Positions 37,634 through 49,722 of a DNA stretch of 64,000 bases are shown here, piece by piece. The translations under genes were made by a program, and so were the position numbers. The number at the start of each line of letters is the position of its first letter. Within the stretch, counting starts at the first letter, position 1. The notes below the pieces were generated by a model. It was not told the origin of the DNA and did no database searches. It worked only from the letters and a program-made list of their open reading frames with translations. The DNA comes from Haemonchus contortus (lineage: Eukaryota; Nematoda; Chromadorea; Rhabditida; Trichostrongylidae): the NCBI GenBank assembly GCA_000469685.2, contig LS997566.1, positions 2,924,925 through 2,988,924 on the forward strand, in the 5' to 3' direction.

Positions 37634-40600
37634 TCAAATGAAGTAAAGCCCTTCAAATTTGTAGTTGCCTTCGAGCTTCTCATCCTTGAGCAGTACTTGA
37701 CCATTGATCGTGAATACGGTAATGTAAGTTTCCGTGAGTTCTCCGGTCACCTCCTTCGACTTCAACGCAACGATGAGTTTGTCATCGGTGTTAGGAATAA
37801 AGTCGAATGCAGAAAATCCAAGTTTAGGCGTCAACGGTCCGACCCTTATAGCTTCGAAACGGTCTAGGCTAGGATAACCCATTATAAGAAGATTTGTGCC
37901 TCTGAAATTAGTGTAATCGATATATCGATTATCTATGAAAGATCAGACCATGATGCAATTTGATGCTGGATGACATAAACCGCCACTAACTTCGTCTCAT
38001 CTTCTAGCTCGACGTAGCCAGTCCTCGATTCTTTTCTGGGAAGGAAGAACCAACGCCTTCGGGTAGCCGACCACTGCACTGCTTCATGGGTAAGATATCC
38101 CGGCTCATAGATATCGACAGAATTTCGTATTTTGTTATATATGCTTGTCCAGTCTATGTTGGTAACCTTAACAGACAATAAACTACAACCCCTTATAAAT
38201 TCCAAGTATATCCAGCTCCAGCCTAAGCCACTGGTTGGAGCTGATTTCAGGGCTCGACTGCAACAAGAGACTCAAACCTTTGAACCCGTTCCCCAATTTT
38301 GAATATTGGGTAACATTCGTATAACGAATGGTAAGTGGCAATGAGCGGTCAAGAAATCATACAAATCAAACCAACAATTTTTTCTCGAACATACGGGAAT
38401 TACTGTGAAGGTTGAAGGTTGTGAATGGCAAGGGACTCAGGGCAGGGTTTGGAAATTAAATGACGGACCGAACCGACACCCACTCAGGGAAACGAAGCTT
38501 CTCATCCCTCTAGAGTGAGCTGAGCTAGTGCCAGACTCTACTGGAATGATAAAAGCGCCGACTTGTACATGAACTGGTAAACAAAGGTTATTGCGTAGGT
38601 ACACTTTCAGAATGTTTCTACGATTCTGAATGTAAGCCGTAAGTAGGAGTGCCTCTCGAATGAAATTGTTCAACACCACGACTCTGTACTCAAGCCTTAC
38701 TTTTAGGTTACTGTCGAACGAAAGGTGTCAGGCCAAGTTACATCGATACCCACTATTACAAACAGTCCCTCAAGAGTTTTCCGTACCTCTCCAGCAGGAG
38801 TGACTGTTTTTATCCACATGTTGTTGCGGTGCTTAACGTTTCCTTTCTCGTCCCGGAACTCCTGCAATAGTAAATCCTTAAGGCATAGCTCAAGCTAAAA
38901 GTAGTTTTCATGACTATCCTTTAGGATGAACCTATCCCCCCCCCCCTTTCTTCTAAGGATAGTACAAGTTGAAGCACACACATTCGACTGGTTGAAAAAG
39001 GCGGGCATACACACCCAAAAGTGGACGTGTTCTCTTGGTTTTATAGAGGCCGCACAATTCACGAATGAGTAGATATGTTGAAAATTGAAGCTGCTGAACA
39101 GAGTACAGCGCAATATTTACCAAAGACAACAAAAGCAACAAGGAAATATCAGCAAAATGACAGCAGTAGCAGAGGGATACAAAATAAAGCCTAAATCTTT
39201 AAATGCATACAGTCCCGATTCATGAAGACAGCTAAATGCCTTTTTCCATACTGTAGCCAATATTTTGTGCAAATGCACACAACAGGCGGCTCGTCCAATA
39301 GCCCTTTAGGGCCGCCTTCGACACCAATCTCGTACAACCCCTTTCTACCACCCTTTGAAGCTCTTTTCCTTAAATCCGTCGACTTCTATCCATTCTACTT
39401 TACACTAGTCTGCACCATCGCTTCCATTATTTACCTTTCAATAGGGCACCCAAAATCATAATAAACCGTACTATAAAAGGAACAAGCGGCTCATATCAAT
39501 GAAGAATGGGTGCTAGACTCTCGGAAGACTTATTCAATGAAGTTAAAATAGAATGAATTTCACTTACATTACCATGACTTCCAACATAGAGTAAATCATT
39601 TTTGATAGTCATCCATTCACATTTGAACGGAGCTGTTGTATTTCCAGGACCAGAATTGAGAAATACCCAAGGGATCATCTGAAATCTCCCATCAGGATTG
39701 TGGTAAAAGGGATTCTACTTCCTTGATTACCTGATCATTTTTAATTTCGCTAATCATTCCAGTCCTATCATCGAGTGTAAGTATTCTGTGGTGGAAAACT
39801 GACAGATCAGACAGTTCCATGGCACGCCCTTTCACATTCATCGATCTGAAAGAATGAGAATTTTCACATATGCCTGCCATGATTGTTGGGAAAGATGCAA
39901 ACCAACGAATTCCATCCCTCTGAAAACAAAAATAGCTGAAACTCACGATGTCAAGTTCCGTTCCAAGTCCTTGTCCCATGTTATGGTCACTTTCGAGTTG
40001 AAACGGCTCAATTTCAAGGTGCCTCGTCGAGCCACTGCTCTCCATGTCCAATTACCTGCTTTCGAGGCTTTGTCCATATCGGTAACAATAAGCAGTCTAT
40101 ATTCGGCTGAACCATCAGAATACTTGGTAATGGTTGGCCTTGGCTGCAAGATTCATTCCATCACGATAGACAAGGTAAAACTAGGCTAGATCCGAGGAAA
40201 GTAGTTATGGGGAATATTTGATGGGAAAATCCCACACACGAATGGGCCTTACGTCTTACAATTAGTTAAAGAGGGTGAAAGTGAGAACTCAATTTGCTAC
40301 AGCTGGTAATACTTCGGTGTTCAGGACTGCATTTTAGGAACGCCAACAATTGGTAGATGAAGACATATAAATAAACAAATAAACAAAGATTTACCTAAAC
40401 TTTGGAAGAAATCCACAGCCTAAGACTTTCGACTTGTCTAATGTTATACTTACCTTTCTACCTACCACCTCGACCTTCACCTGCCGTCTATCTTTCTACC
40501 TTTACCTTTAACTTTACCCACCTTACTACGTTTTCCAAGACTAATCCCTATAAAAGTAGTAGAATATCTCCTGTCGACGTCTGCCTTTACCTTTCACAGG

Positions 40601-40951
40601 TCCGACAACCTTCTTTTTCAGGATATATTGTTGTGATTGAATGTTTAAAGTGGCCACTCACAACAAATAAACAACATTCTTACAAAATGTAGGCATTTTG
40701 TTGGTTTATAATGTGACCTACTGAAATGAACGAGCTACACGTTAAAGGCTAACATATCTGTTCTCTCCATTTGTTAAAGGCTAAAAACTTGGAATGAAAA
40801 TTCTTATTCGAAAGTCTACCTTGACATCAGATCTTCTCAGCTGAGCCAGAATATTCTGCTCTGAAATTGTTTTTCTTGAACCATAAACTTGCAAAAAGGT
40901 AGCTTTGAACTGACCTAGGTACCCTGGAGGAAGTGCGTCCACTAGTAGAAC
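37634..40951 (-). CDS. Calcium-activated nucleotidase (apyrase), N terminus missing
   Basis: Seven exons join in phase: 40820-40951, 39947-40143, 39731-39845, 39568-39678, 38787-38861, 37991-38166, 37634-37901, for 357 aa to the stop. The body follows the CANT1/APY-1 family closely: YRLLIVTDMDKASKA, ITWDKDLERNLT, KGRAMELSDLSVF, LTLDDRTGMI, MIPWVFLNSGPGN, FKCEWMTIKNDLLYVGSHG, PGYLTHEAVQWS, RRWFFLPRK, FSAFDFIPNTDDKLIVALKS, ending NYKFEGLYFI. These include the conserved acidic residues of the five-bladed propeller. The family hydrolyses UDP, GDP and similar nucleotides with calcium, in the ER/Golgi or after secretion. The first exon here (VLLVDALPPGYLGQFKATFL...) is in phase but unlike the family, and I found no signal or anchor exon upstream. 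The acceptor at 38167 is TTAAG rather than TTTCAG. Confidence 0.88.
38500..38640 (+). repeat. SINE-like repeat in an apyrase intron
   Basis: GTGCCAGACTCTACTGG, then AAAAGCGCCGACTTGTACAT, then TCTACGATTCTGAATG: the family blocks in order. It lies in the intron between 38166 and 38787, antisense to the gene. Confidence 0.6.
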
Positions 40952-41900
40952 CTGAAAATCGCTATCATATGTACTGTAAAATGTGGAAACTGTAGGTAAC
41001 AAGTGGACTGGGAGTGCTAGTATGAGGTTGTTATGCTATGTGTATAAAAACTGTCGTGGGTGATTGTTCCCACTCGTTCTAAGCTTTAGTCTACCTTGGA
41101 GGTAGTATTTTTGATCACAACCTTGATTCTAAAAATTTACCCAAATTTTTCTCATGGAACGTTGGGAAAACCAGGACTCAGAGGACTTCTGAAGAGGTTT
41201 TCCTGGGAAATAGACAATAGCAATTTGCAGGTACTCACGGTAACCAAGTTTTCCTCAGTAATCTTCCCCCTTCACCCAACCCCCTCTTAGATATGAGCGG
41301 TTATTTCTACTCCACCATGTACGGTTCACATCGGAGCTACCCATTTGCCTTCTGTCGTGAAACTTATGAAACAACTGGGAACTCCCGGTTTTTGTATTGG
41401 GGAGGTTCGGCCATTTCCACCGAGAGACTCCTTACAGCTTGTAACATCAGCGTTCCAGAAGCTGCCTTAGAAACTTAAGTCCCAGAGGGCCCAGAAGATG
41501 GTCCAGTATGCTCTGCCTTCAGAGCTGGTCAGATAATCTCACAGAGGAAACTTTTTGGATGCCTAGTGTTTATCAATAAAGCAAATCGAAAAGGTCTAAA
41601 TGAACTAGCAGGCAGTAGAGGCGGAACTGACCAGAGACAGGATGTACAGGTACATGATGGGTAAGCAGTCGTCTGGAGCCAGTAGAGGACTGGATGTAGT
41701 GCTTTGGAACTCGTCGAGGAGCTTTTATAGAGGACATAATGATTGTCCAACGTTATTTTCTTAATATGGAAAGCCAGCTATAGCAGAGGCCATGTCAGCA
41801 AACAGTAGTCGAATCTGCTGAGAAAACATGTCGGAAGCCAACGCCAGGACAGAGTAGAACTGGAAGGTTTATTCAGCACTGCTTATGTAATGGTCGAATT
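40952..41900. other. Region upstream of the apyrase exons, nothing recognised
   Basis: I looked on the minus strand for a signal-peptide or membrane-anchor exon and saw none with a convincing donor. Confidence 0.35.
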
Positions 41901-42120
41901 TTATTTATATCGCCCACATGGGCTGCCTCGCACTTTATGAGATTTCTGATGCCTAGAAGGAACAAAACATGCAGTCAATCCACGGAAAAATTCATCAAAA
42001 ATCCCCCCAAAGAACGCCGACGCTGTTGATTCCGGGCTTTCTACAAGACCGGCTCCAAAACCATCGTCCCTTCCTGTGCCTTCGCTCACTGATATCAATG
42101 CTAGTAATAGCCCTACGCGA
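41901..42120 (-). CDS. Possible last exon of a small secreted protein
   Basis: An open minus-strand stretch reading VGLLLALISVSEGTGRDD, then FFGGIFDEFFRGLTACF, then SPCGRYK and a stop. The hydrophobic start resembles a signal peptide, and AATAAA begins within a few bases of the stop. There is no ATG in frame, so a start exon would have to lie upstream. No family recognised. Confidence 0.22.
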
Positions 42121-42194
42121 CATTCTGTGTTATCCTATCCCATCGGGACACTTTGCAGATTTTTATTATAGTGACGAACGAATTCATTCGAAAG

Positions 42195-42275
42195 ATGGGA
42201 TCGGCCCAGGCAACCAGAAGAACACCACCTACAGTCACTTTCGATCAAGCAGTTCCCGTTAGAGAGTGCACTTTC
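42195..42275 (+). CDS. Possible first exon, MIC19/CHCHD3-like N terminus
   Basis: MGSAQATRRTPPTVTFDQAV fits the pattern of a myristoylated MIC19 (CHCHD3) start: Met-Gly, small residues, Arg-Arg, then Val-Thr-Phe-acidic. An acceptor (TTTGCAG) lies about 40 nt upstream. No coiled-coil or CHCH exon follows in the next 2 kb that I can see. The match is short and may be chance. Confidence 0.22.
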
Positions 42276-43079
42276 TTGGGCATTCTTAATTTCTTCCCAC
42301 AGTCAGCTAGTCTTCAAACTCTATTTACTAGGTATCTTGCCTTTTTGATCACTGTTCTTTCGTCAGTGCTATCGAAGCTTCTTTCCTCACCTCCTGATGC
42401 CTGTTCCTATCAACCATTTTGTCCATCACGCCCTAGGTGGGCTGTAACAATCCTACCATCGCGAAGGGATGGGAGGAAAGGCATCGGTAGTGAAATGGAT
42501 AAGAAAAAAAGCCCCAAACCCAAGAGTTCGTGTGCCAGCTTCATTTGGGAACTGAACCTACGCTCCCATCTCAGACCTTGTGTCAGCACTATCATGCCAA
42601 TGTTGACAACCCAATAAGTTGAGTAGAAGGAGGTAACTTCAAGGAGAGTTCCCAGTGTCTACATATCTACGGAACACATAACTTGAAATCGAAGGAGGTT
42701 ATCGTTGCACCTGAGTTATTCGGGCTGGAGCCCCAGGCTGGAATAACTTTTGCCTTGTTCATCCCACCACTCCCTCCCCTCCCCTTTTCCCCGTATTCAA
42801 CCGATCCTCATCACATGTGAACAGTGATGCATCTCTGCAAATTGCTAGTACATCAGCAGATGATTCGCTCTATTTGTCTGTTCGTTGCCCGCCGACAGAT
42901 TAATTCGAGGAAAGAGATTTTTGGAGGACAGAAGGGTTCTCATTCACCCGTCCAAATCAGAGTTCTCTTCAGGGTACTTTTTCCGACCAACTGTTGTCTG
43001 GTATAACTTCAAAAGAAGATAATTATGTACCTAGATTGGAACTCTTCAGTGTCTTCCAAACAGTCTCGTGGAAATGGTA
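42276..43079. other. Nothing recognised
   Basis: No supported exon; a pyrimidine-rich tract lies near 42760-42795. Confidence 0.4.
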
Positions 43080-43340
43080 TGGTAGAATTGCCCGGTCGAT
43101 GCCCGCCTAGGCCAACCAAGCCTTCCATCCCTCCGGGGTTGGTGAATTGGTACCAGACTCGTCTGGGAGGATAAAAGCACTGACTTGTACATCCTGGCCA
43201 CCGCAAGTCATTGTATAGGCCACATACGCACTCATTACGCCACTACGATTCTGAATGGAAGTCGAGTGCGGGGGCGCATCCGTCAGACGGGATTGATTAA
43301 CGCCAAAAACCTTATCCTTAACCTTATGAAAGATGCCAGA
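43080..43340 (+). repeat. SINE-like repeat, most complete copy
   Basis: Runs through GCCCGGTCGATGCCCGCC, CCAACCAAGCCTTCCATC, TACCAGACTCGTCTGGGAGG, AAAAGCACTGACTTGTACAT, CTACGATTCTGAATGGAAGT, and GGGATTGATTAACGCC, ending in a CCTTATCCTTAACCTTAT tail. The simple tail suggests retrotransposition. Copies or pieces recur at 20590, 28665, 35600, 36790, 38500 and 52450. Confidence 0.7.
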
Positions 43341-43876
43341 ATCGGGTAAATACATAGATGGTGGAAGTGGCATCCCTCGTCTCTAACACTAGTGCTAGAG
43401 CGCAAAAAGGGAGGAGTAGCTAACTAGCTCTGCGAGCCCGTGACAGCTCTTAGAGCCTCTTCGTAAAAGAGGAATTCAATATCATACCTAAGCTTTAGAG
43501 GGAAATAGCACCGTAAGAGGTGACATGGTCACCCCGTGCAGAAAGTTGTGATGGGTTGAGAATTAAACATCCAATTCAGTGCCACTCCGTGCTCCTTCTT
43601 TACTGAACTTTAAGTAAAAACACTACAATCCTCTGGCTTCCTCGGAACCATTATGGGCTCCCTCCAACCAGTTTTTTACTGCCAATATTCTTTAAATACT
43701 TGAATGAATGGGATTCAACGGCTGAGAAATCTTTAGTGCCCAGTGGTATGGGTAAAGAGCGTTGTTTTCTTAAGTAAATAGAGAAGACTGATCGAACAGA
43801 CTAGAGAGCTGGACTATTCAGAAGAAATTGTTAAAGTTATTAACTTTTAAAGACACATTGTGCAGAAATGAATCTA

Positions 43877-45144
43877 CAGGGTGCGCCATAAATATGGTAA
43901 CAAAAATATTGGTCTCTAGAAACCGTAGTTCATATTGAAACATAACCAATTTTTGTGAATTATTTACTGTGCGTCACATCTACAGAACGAACACACCGCC
44001 ATCTTATATAACTATTTCCTGTACTAATTATAGCTCAAAGATTCTCCGGCTACTCATCGACAGTGGCACGCAGAGTTTCTTGGAAACTTCCAGCCCAGGC
44101 TTTTTTCAGTGATTTCTTAGGAGCAGCAGCAGTGGTGCGTTTTGAAGCGCAGGCTTTCCTCTCTAGCATGGACTATATCCGGCAACCCATCACATTGTGG
44201 TCCAGAAAATTCATAGGAAGATTGCAAACTGGGATTAAGTCGCGAACATTTCTTCAGCACCAGTCTTGGTCTTTTCCCATTCGTGAGCAAGTGCGATGCA
44301 GTTTTCAAGTCGTATCATTAGAAAAATCTTTGACCCTCAGCTGCATCCTTCCAGAAGAACCCTTCTCAAGAGAGTCGGATTAAGCTTTGTACTTTTCTCG
44401 AACAAAAATTGCGATATCGCTGTGATGGTAGGGATTCTAGCCCAAACTACCATAAAAGAGAGAAAATGGCTATGAGAGGCGATCTGACTCTTCTCATCGG
44501 CTTCAGCACTCGTAGTGGGAACTATACGTGTACTTTGAGATCTCAACATTTCTTCCACGCTAATCACTCTTTAGTGAGGAAAAAGTCTGTCTAAGCGCGT
44601 GCCGCGCGCAAGTGGCGCGTAGCAAATGATCTTTCTTTTCAACTTCCTCTCGTCAAAATGCTTATAAGGCATTCGAATCCTGTTTGGATACAATTGTATT
44701 TACTCAGGGTAGAGTCTATCCTCTGAGAAGAACATACAAACAAATCAGCTGTCATTTTTTTCGTGTTTCTGCATGTTCTGCATCATACTCCTTCCCAAGA
44801 AAATGACTTCGGAAAAAGGGTCGTATAAGAGAGAAGACGACCATTCCGAGATTTGTTTTTAACCTGTCTACGCTACACGATTCGAGAGACTGTCATGTGG
44901 GAAATGTTGAATTGAGGAACGATTTCGGGGAAGGATTCACCAAATGCGCGCAAAAGCGGGACGGTCCGTGGTTGTCTGCGAGGCTCCACCATTTTTCGGA
45001 ATTTGACGAGGTGAGGGTAACAAAGTACACATGTTGGCTAAGGTATATCATGAACATAAGGGGAGGTACAGTTTCGAAGAAACTCGCCAAACAAGGAAAT
45101 TATGCACATCCGAAAAGTTGTTACCATATTTATGGCGCACCCTG
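43877..45144 (-). mobile_element. Mariner/Tc1-type transposon, 1268 bp, decayed
   Basis: Flanked by TA on both sides, with inverted ends CAGGGTGCGCCATAAATATG. On the minus strand, traces of a DDE transposase can be read: SFMVVWARIPTITAISQFLF, then FEKSTKLNPTLLRRVLLEG, and later NFLDHNVMGCRI*SMLEES, which corresponds to the usual NSPDLNPMD..W..LE block. Many stops and frame changes; inactive. Confidence 0.85.
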
Positions 45145-45914
45145 TACAAATGAACAAATGATTATTCTAAATATTCAACTTCAAATTACCACCTAGTCGT
45201 CCACTCATCGGCAGACACTGAGCAAAAAGTAAAAAATCAAAAAATAAATCGAAATTGAACTCACGTTTTCTGCACGTCTCCTCTGACCTTCGTAGAGATG
45301 CCTGAGTCGGACTTCATCTGCCAGGGCAGAGTAGATGGCTCGACAACACCAACTTTGCTTTCTTCTGGTGTGCCAATGTCTCAGCCCTTGAATTCCCGCC
45401 TATAAAGAGAAATCAGAGGTTTGATCTGCACGAGTATTGATCGTGTCAATACCAGAGTAATACTAGGATATTTATTTATTGTTACCCTGGTATCGATATC
45501 GATATTGATATAGGATATTGATCTGGGATTGAAGTTACGGTGCTGTACTCAATGGTAGAATCTGCCAGTTAATTTTCACATCACTTTCTGTCTTATGAAG
45601 CTTGTACTACCAGTTTTCTTACCAGTGGAGTAGCCTGTAAAGCTACAGGAAGCCCGGATACATTCACACTGTTGGTTAAGACACTGTGATACATTGTTCC
45701 GTCCCCTGACACTTTTATCCCCTAACATTTTCTGTCCCTATTCAAGAAAATGTAGCGCTCCCAAGTTATTGTCAAGGGATGGAAAAATCGAACTTTGTGG
45801 TGTCTTATCAAGCCTTCCTCAGCGAAATGTCTGGGAATATGGGGCATCAAGATATGACAGGATATACCTACCTGGGCACTTTGGCGTAGGCGTGCCATGA
45901 AATTGAGGCAGACC
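45145..45914. other. Nothing recognised
   Basis: AT-rich, with ATCGATATCGATATTGATAT-like simple sequence near 45490-45525. No supported exon. Confidence 0.4.
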
Positions 45915-46010
45915 CGAACGGCATGGTTGCCACAGTGGCGCAGTGGGTAACGCGGGCGTTGTGGCGCTCGCCATACTAGCTCGATGCCTTGCATCTGTGG
46001 ATGATGAGAA
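45915..46010 (+). repeat. tRNA-like (SINE head) sequence
   Basis: AGTGGCGCAGTGGGTAACGC is an excellent tRNA D-arm/A-box match, and AGCTCGATGCC is a weak B box about 35 nt later. The acceptor stem does not pair convincingly, so it is probably a tRNA-derived repeat or dead tRNA gene. Confidence 0.4.
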
Positions 46011-46506
46011 ATTGTTAGGGACATCTGCAATGTCAGTGATGATTAACGATAGTAGTTCAGACACACTTTTTAGATCCTCTCCCAACCTGTTTATCCAAAA
46101 TTGAAACGGTTTAGGAAAAAAGTTATGTCGGATCGGATCTTACCCATGTAATAAAGGTTTTTGCAAAGAAGGTTGAATCGGAAGACAGTTTCCTGGAAAG
46201 TTACTCGGCCTTGAAAAGGGTACGGGATCATTGGAAAATGGTTCCGAATTCCACCCACGCAGGTATGGGATGGTATGATCGAAGGTCGAGTAGGTAGCTA
46301 CTCGGCAGGAACTTCAACGGCGAGTGGCAATCGTGCCCATTGAGATGCTACCTTGATAACCCTGAAATTCGAGTCTAACCCGAAATCTATCTTCATGTCC
46401 AGAATCACTGTTCATATCTATCCATGTAGAGTGATAGCGATTCATGGAAGATACTAGCTCTTCAAGTAAGAGTAAGGTTCATTCTTGAAGTCCATGATTC
46501 TCTGAG

Positions 46507-46754
46507 ATGCCATCTAAGGAAGCAGGCGCTGAAGCGCCGGCTCCTAACACCAAAGTTCATGTGGTAAGCTTCCATTGGACATTCGGGTTTCTGCCGCAAC
46601 TCAAACAATAGCTATTCAGAATCCTGCAAAACAGAAAGGAGGAACGCCACCGGAATCCTCTTCAGTGCGTTCCAAATTTTCTCCATATAGGTCTGATTTG
46701 GAGGAGAAGTTCAGAGAAACACTTGAAAAGATGAGATCGAAGTCTTTCGATGAC
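46507..46754 (+). CDS. 5' exons of an unrecognised protein gene
   Basis: Two exons, 46507-46563 and 46620-46754, separated by a 56-nt intron (GTAAGC...ATTCAG) and joined in phase 0: MPSKEAGAEAPAPNTKVHV then NPAKQKGGTPPESSSVRS and on to LEEKFRETLEKMRSKSFDD, ending at the donor GTGAGT. Rich in Ala, Pro and Lys, with a short helical, charged end. No signal peptide and no known domain. The tiny intron and the style of splice sites resemble the exons at 52062-53604 on the same strand, so both may be one gene. At least one exon between them is then missing, because exon 2 ends in phase 0 and 52062 needs phase 1. Confidence 0.5.
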
Positions 46755-49575
46755 GTGAGTTGAGGCTCACTTCCAAGTTTCTTGGGACAAGGTTTCCATA
46801 AACCAAGAGCCAATCATTTTCCGATGGGGGATCACCCTGCGAGGGCCACCTCCTTACACATGCTCATAAGACCAGGTGATGTTGATAGCCAGGTGCTACT
46901 AAAGTAATGGCAATCTTCATCCACAGACCTGCTTCCACAATGACCGCTTTCTTAGCAGATAGATTTGAAAATGAAAGTTCTGGGTTTTTTTGTTATGCAA
47001 CCGGTATCAGACCTCTGTAGCGTTCATGACACCAAAGGAAAAAAATGCGATAGCTTCCGCTGGAATAGCTAAGCGGCGAGGCGGTGGCTGTCGTTAGACG
47101 TTTTGGGTGTGGACCCACCCCAGTCCCGAGAGAGCTACCTTTCGGGAGACGGGCGTTAGGAACGATTTTGGGTAATCGATTCGCCGCACGCGGCTGTCGC
47201 GGACCACTCATTCGCCGTTATTACAGCTATAGCGTTCTTCATACAGCTCAATCGATATGCGATCATTATTTTATGCATAATTCTACCATTAGTACTTTTG
47301 TTCTTGTATTTCTTACCTACTGCTGCATCCTGCTACGTTCCTTCGCGCGCGACGCCCCTCTCACGACGACGCGACCATTTCGTTCCTAACGCACCACACC
47401 CCTACCTTTCGACATCAGCCCTTTTCCCATCCCGAATACCTACATTTTTTATTTCAGTTCATATACCTACCGGATGAGATTCCAACAGCTCGAATTTTTG
47501 GGACGGTACAATGTTGCTTCAAAAAGAAGGTGCTCGCGTCTTGTTGTGTTCAGTACAGATGAACAGGAAGCATTTTGACGTTTCAAAGGCTAACTTTCAT
47601 TATGGAAAAGATTGGATATGGGTAAGATGGGGGTTCTATAGCTGAAAGTGAAGCCTTGTAGCCATTGCGAATACTGATACTTCAGAGTTTACATCCATTT
47701 ATAGCCACTGAGACGCACCCAAGTGTTTCTGCGACTATAAATGGAAGTAGGAATCGTCGTGACTTGAGATAGGTAACGAGATATTTTCAGAGGCGATTTT
47801 TTCGTCGGACAGGCAGAATTCGTCGACTTCGAATTTGTATAACCAAAAAGGATAATTTGATTATTTACAGGAAGCGAAGCAAAGGTATATCAGTCCCGGA
47901 GACGATATTTCGCTACGACGGAGGCCTTTTAGCAGCTGATTTCTTTTGAGTTCCATTTTGCCACAATTGGGGTGAAGGTGTTGTGGTGTGATGGTCCCAC
48001 CATCCCAGAATAATCAAGCAGGGACCAAGTCCTAACCAAGTAGGAACCCATGTCACAGTAGAGTGGGTAATCATGTATGGAACTCATCTTGGCCCGAAAA
48101 GCTTCAAATGAAATATCAGACGGCCTTCGTAATTCAGTGAATAGGGCATACAACTATTTTCTGGAACTTCGGAAGGAAGCTATTGATGTAGCTAAAGGCA
48201 CAGTTCACGATAATTTCGGGTAGCCCAGTTTATGACAAAAAATGGAAGATAAGATGGAAAATAGTTTGATGGAGGCGAAGGAACTGCGTGCATCGGTGCT
48301 CCCAAAGTGAAAAAAGGCTTCAAAAAATCGTTAAAAAGGGGCTGGACGAGAGTGAGACAGAAGAATTAGGAAGAATGGGACGTTTGGACAAGCTACGCAC
48401 AGCCCGTCATTGCGTACGTGGGGGTCCTGCCAAGAATAACAGACTATGTTAAGCAAAAATTCATCCGCTTATAAGCATAAGTAAACAAAAAACCCTAGTT
48501 ACAGCAAAAATGGCTCACCTTTTTTAGCCTCTTGGGGTAGGAAATTAAATAAGGGAACGCGACAGCAAAAAGAATAACAGAGGAAAAAAGAATGGGAGAA
48601 AAACGTCGCCTTATCACTCGGCGATCAGCTGATTGTGTGTGGGTCCTAGAACGAATAATAGCAATCTGTATTGTCTCGACTTTCGTCTGACGTGACATCG
48701 ATCGAAAGGAGGGAAAGCGAATCAAGACAGCAACACGGCTGCTACTATGTATGCCCTGACCGTCAAGATTTCGGGAGCGAGAGGGACCCTTCTGCCACTC
48801 CTGGGAGCCACTGAGTATTCTCAGGGGAAGAAGTCAGTAACCATTTTTATCGTGATCCGTGCCTTTGATTCGCATCTGAGTTATTTGAGCAGACTTCATC
48901 GAAAATGGCCAGATTCTAAAACGCCATATATGATACTCGCCTTCAGAATGATATTTGAACACAGGCACAGGCCTATGTCCAACGAGACATTCGAGTCTTT
49001 CCCACTAATGCCGTCTCACCTACCTACCAAGGAATGACGATTTGTCTTATCTCGAAGAATTCGATCCAAGGCTCAACTCTCAGAAGCGCTCCTTGCCACT
49101 GGCCCACAACGACCATTTAGGTTTCCTGGACTTTTTTCCATCAGTTTCCCATAGAAGGTTGCTTTCAGGTTTGATACTACCTCTCAGTGCCGTAACTAAA
49201 ACAAGTGTATCCACCCAGGCTTTCTTCGTCTCGGAAGAAAAACGGCTTGTATGTAATTTTTTTGAACGCCATTTAATTTATAATAGAAATGGAATGACCG
49301 AGTGACTCACCTATTATGGTTCAAATTTGGAATTGAAGATGATCTGTCGCTATCGAATGGTATTTGACATTGGTACAGTGAATCTGTTCTTTGCTAATGA
49401 AAGTATACCGCCATGGAGAGATGCTTTTGATGAAATCATTGATAAATATTCTCGATCACAATTCACATTACCAATCGGTACGTTTATTCACAAAGTGTAC
49501 GGATCAAAAGAATTAGTAATAATGGACAAACAAGCGGAGAACAGCACAGATTAGCCTCTCCCATGCCTCAATCCC
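46755..49575. other. Long intron or intergenic stretch with MITE traces
   Basis: A copy of the AAAGGCACAGTTCACGATA end motif lies at 48193. GC-rich repeat-like sequence occupies 47070-47220. Open stretches at 48747-49037 and 49327-49554 lack clear splice context or homology. No exon could be assigned. Confidence 0.4.
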
Positions 49576-49722
49576 TTAAAGGCACAGTTCACGATAAAAA
49601 TGGTTTCGGAGATTTGCACGATTCGGGGCCCCTTTGATACCATATGTACCGGAATGCAATAAGGGGCCGGAGAGTGAAGCACGGTCACCCTCCGCCCTCC
49701 GCTAGGCTGACTACGAAATCTA

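Noticed and set aside
45915..46010. Functional tRNA gene
   Set aside because: Good A box but weak B box and no convincing acceptor or T stem; better explained as a tRNA-derived repeat.
48747..49554. Additional exons of the plus-strand unknown gene
   Set aside because: Open stretches exist, but none has an acceptor and donor giving the phase 0 to phase 1 link needed between 46754 and 52062.
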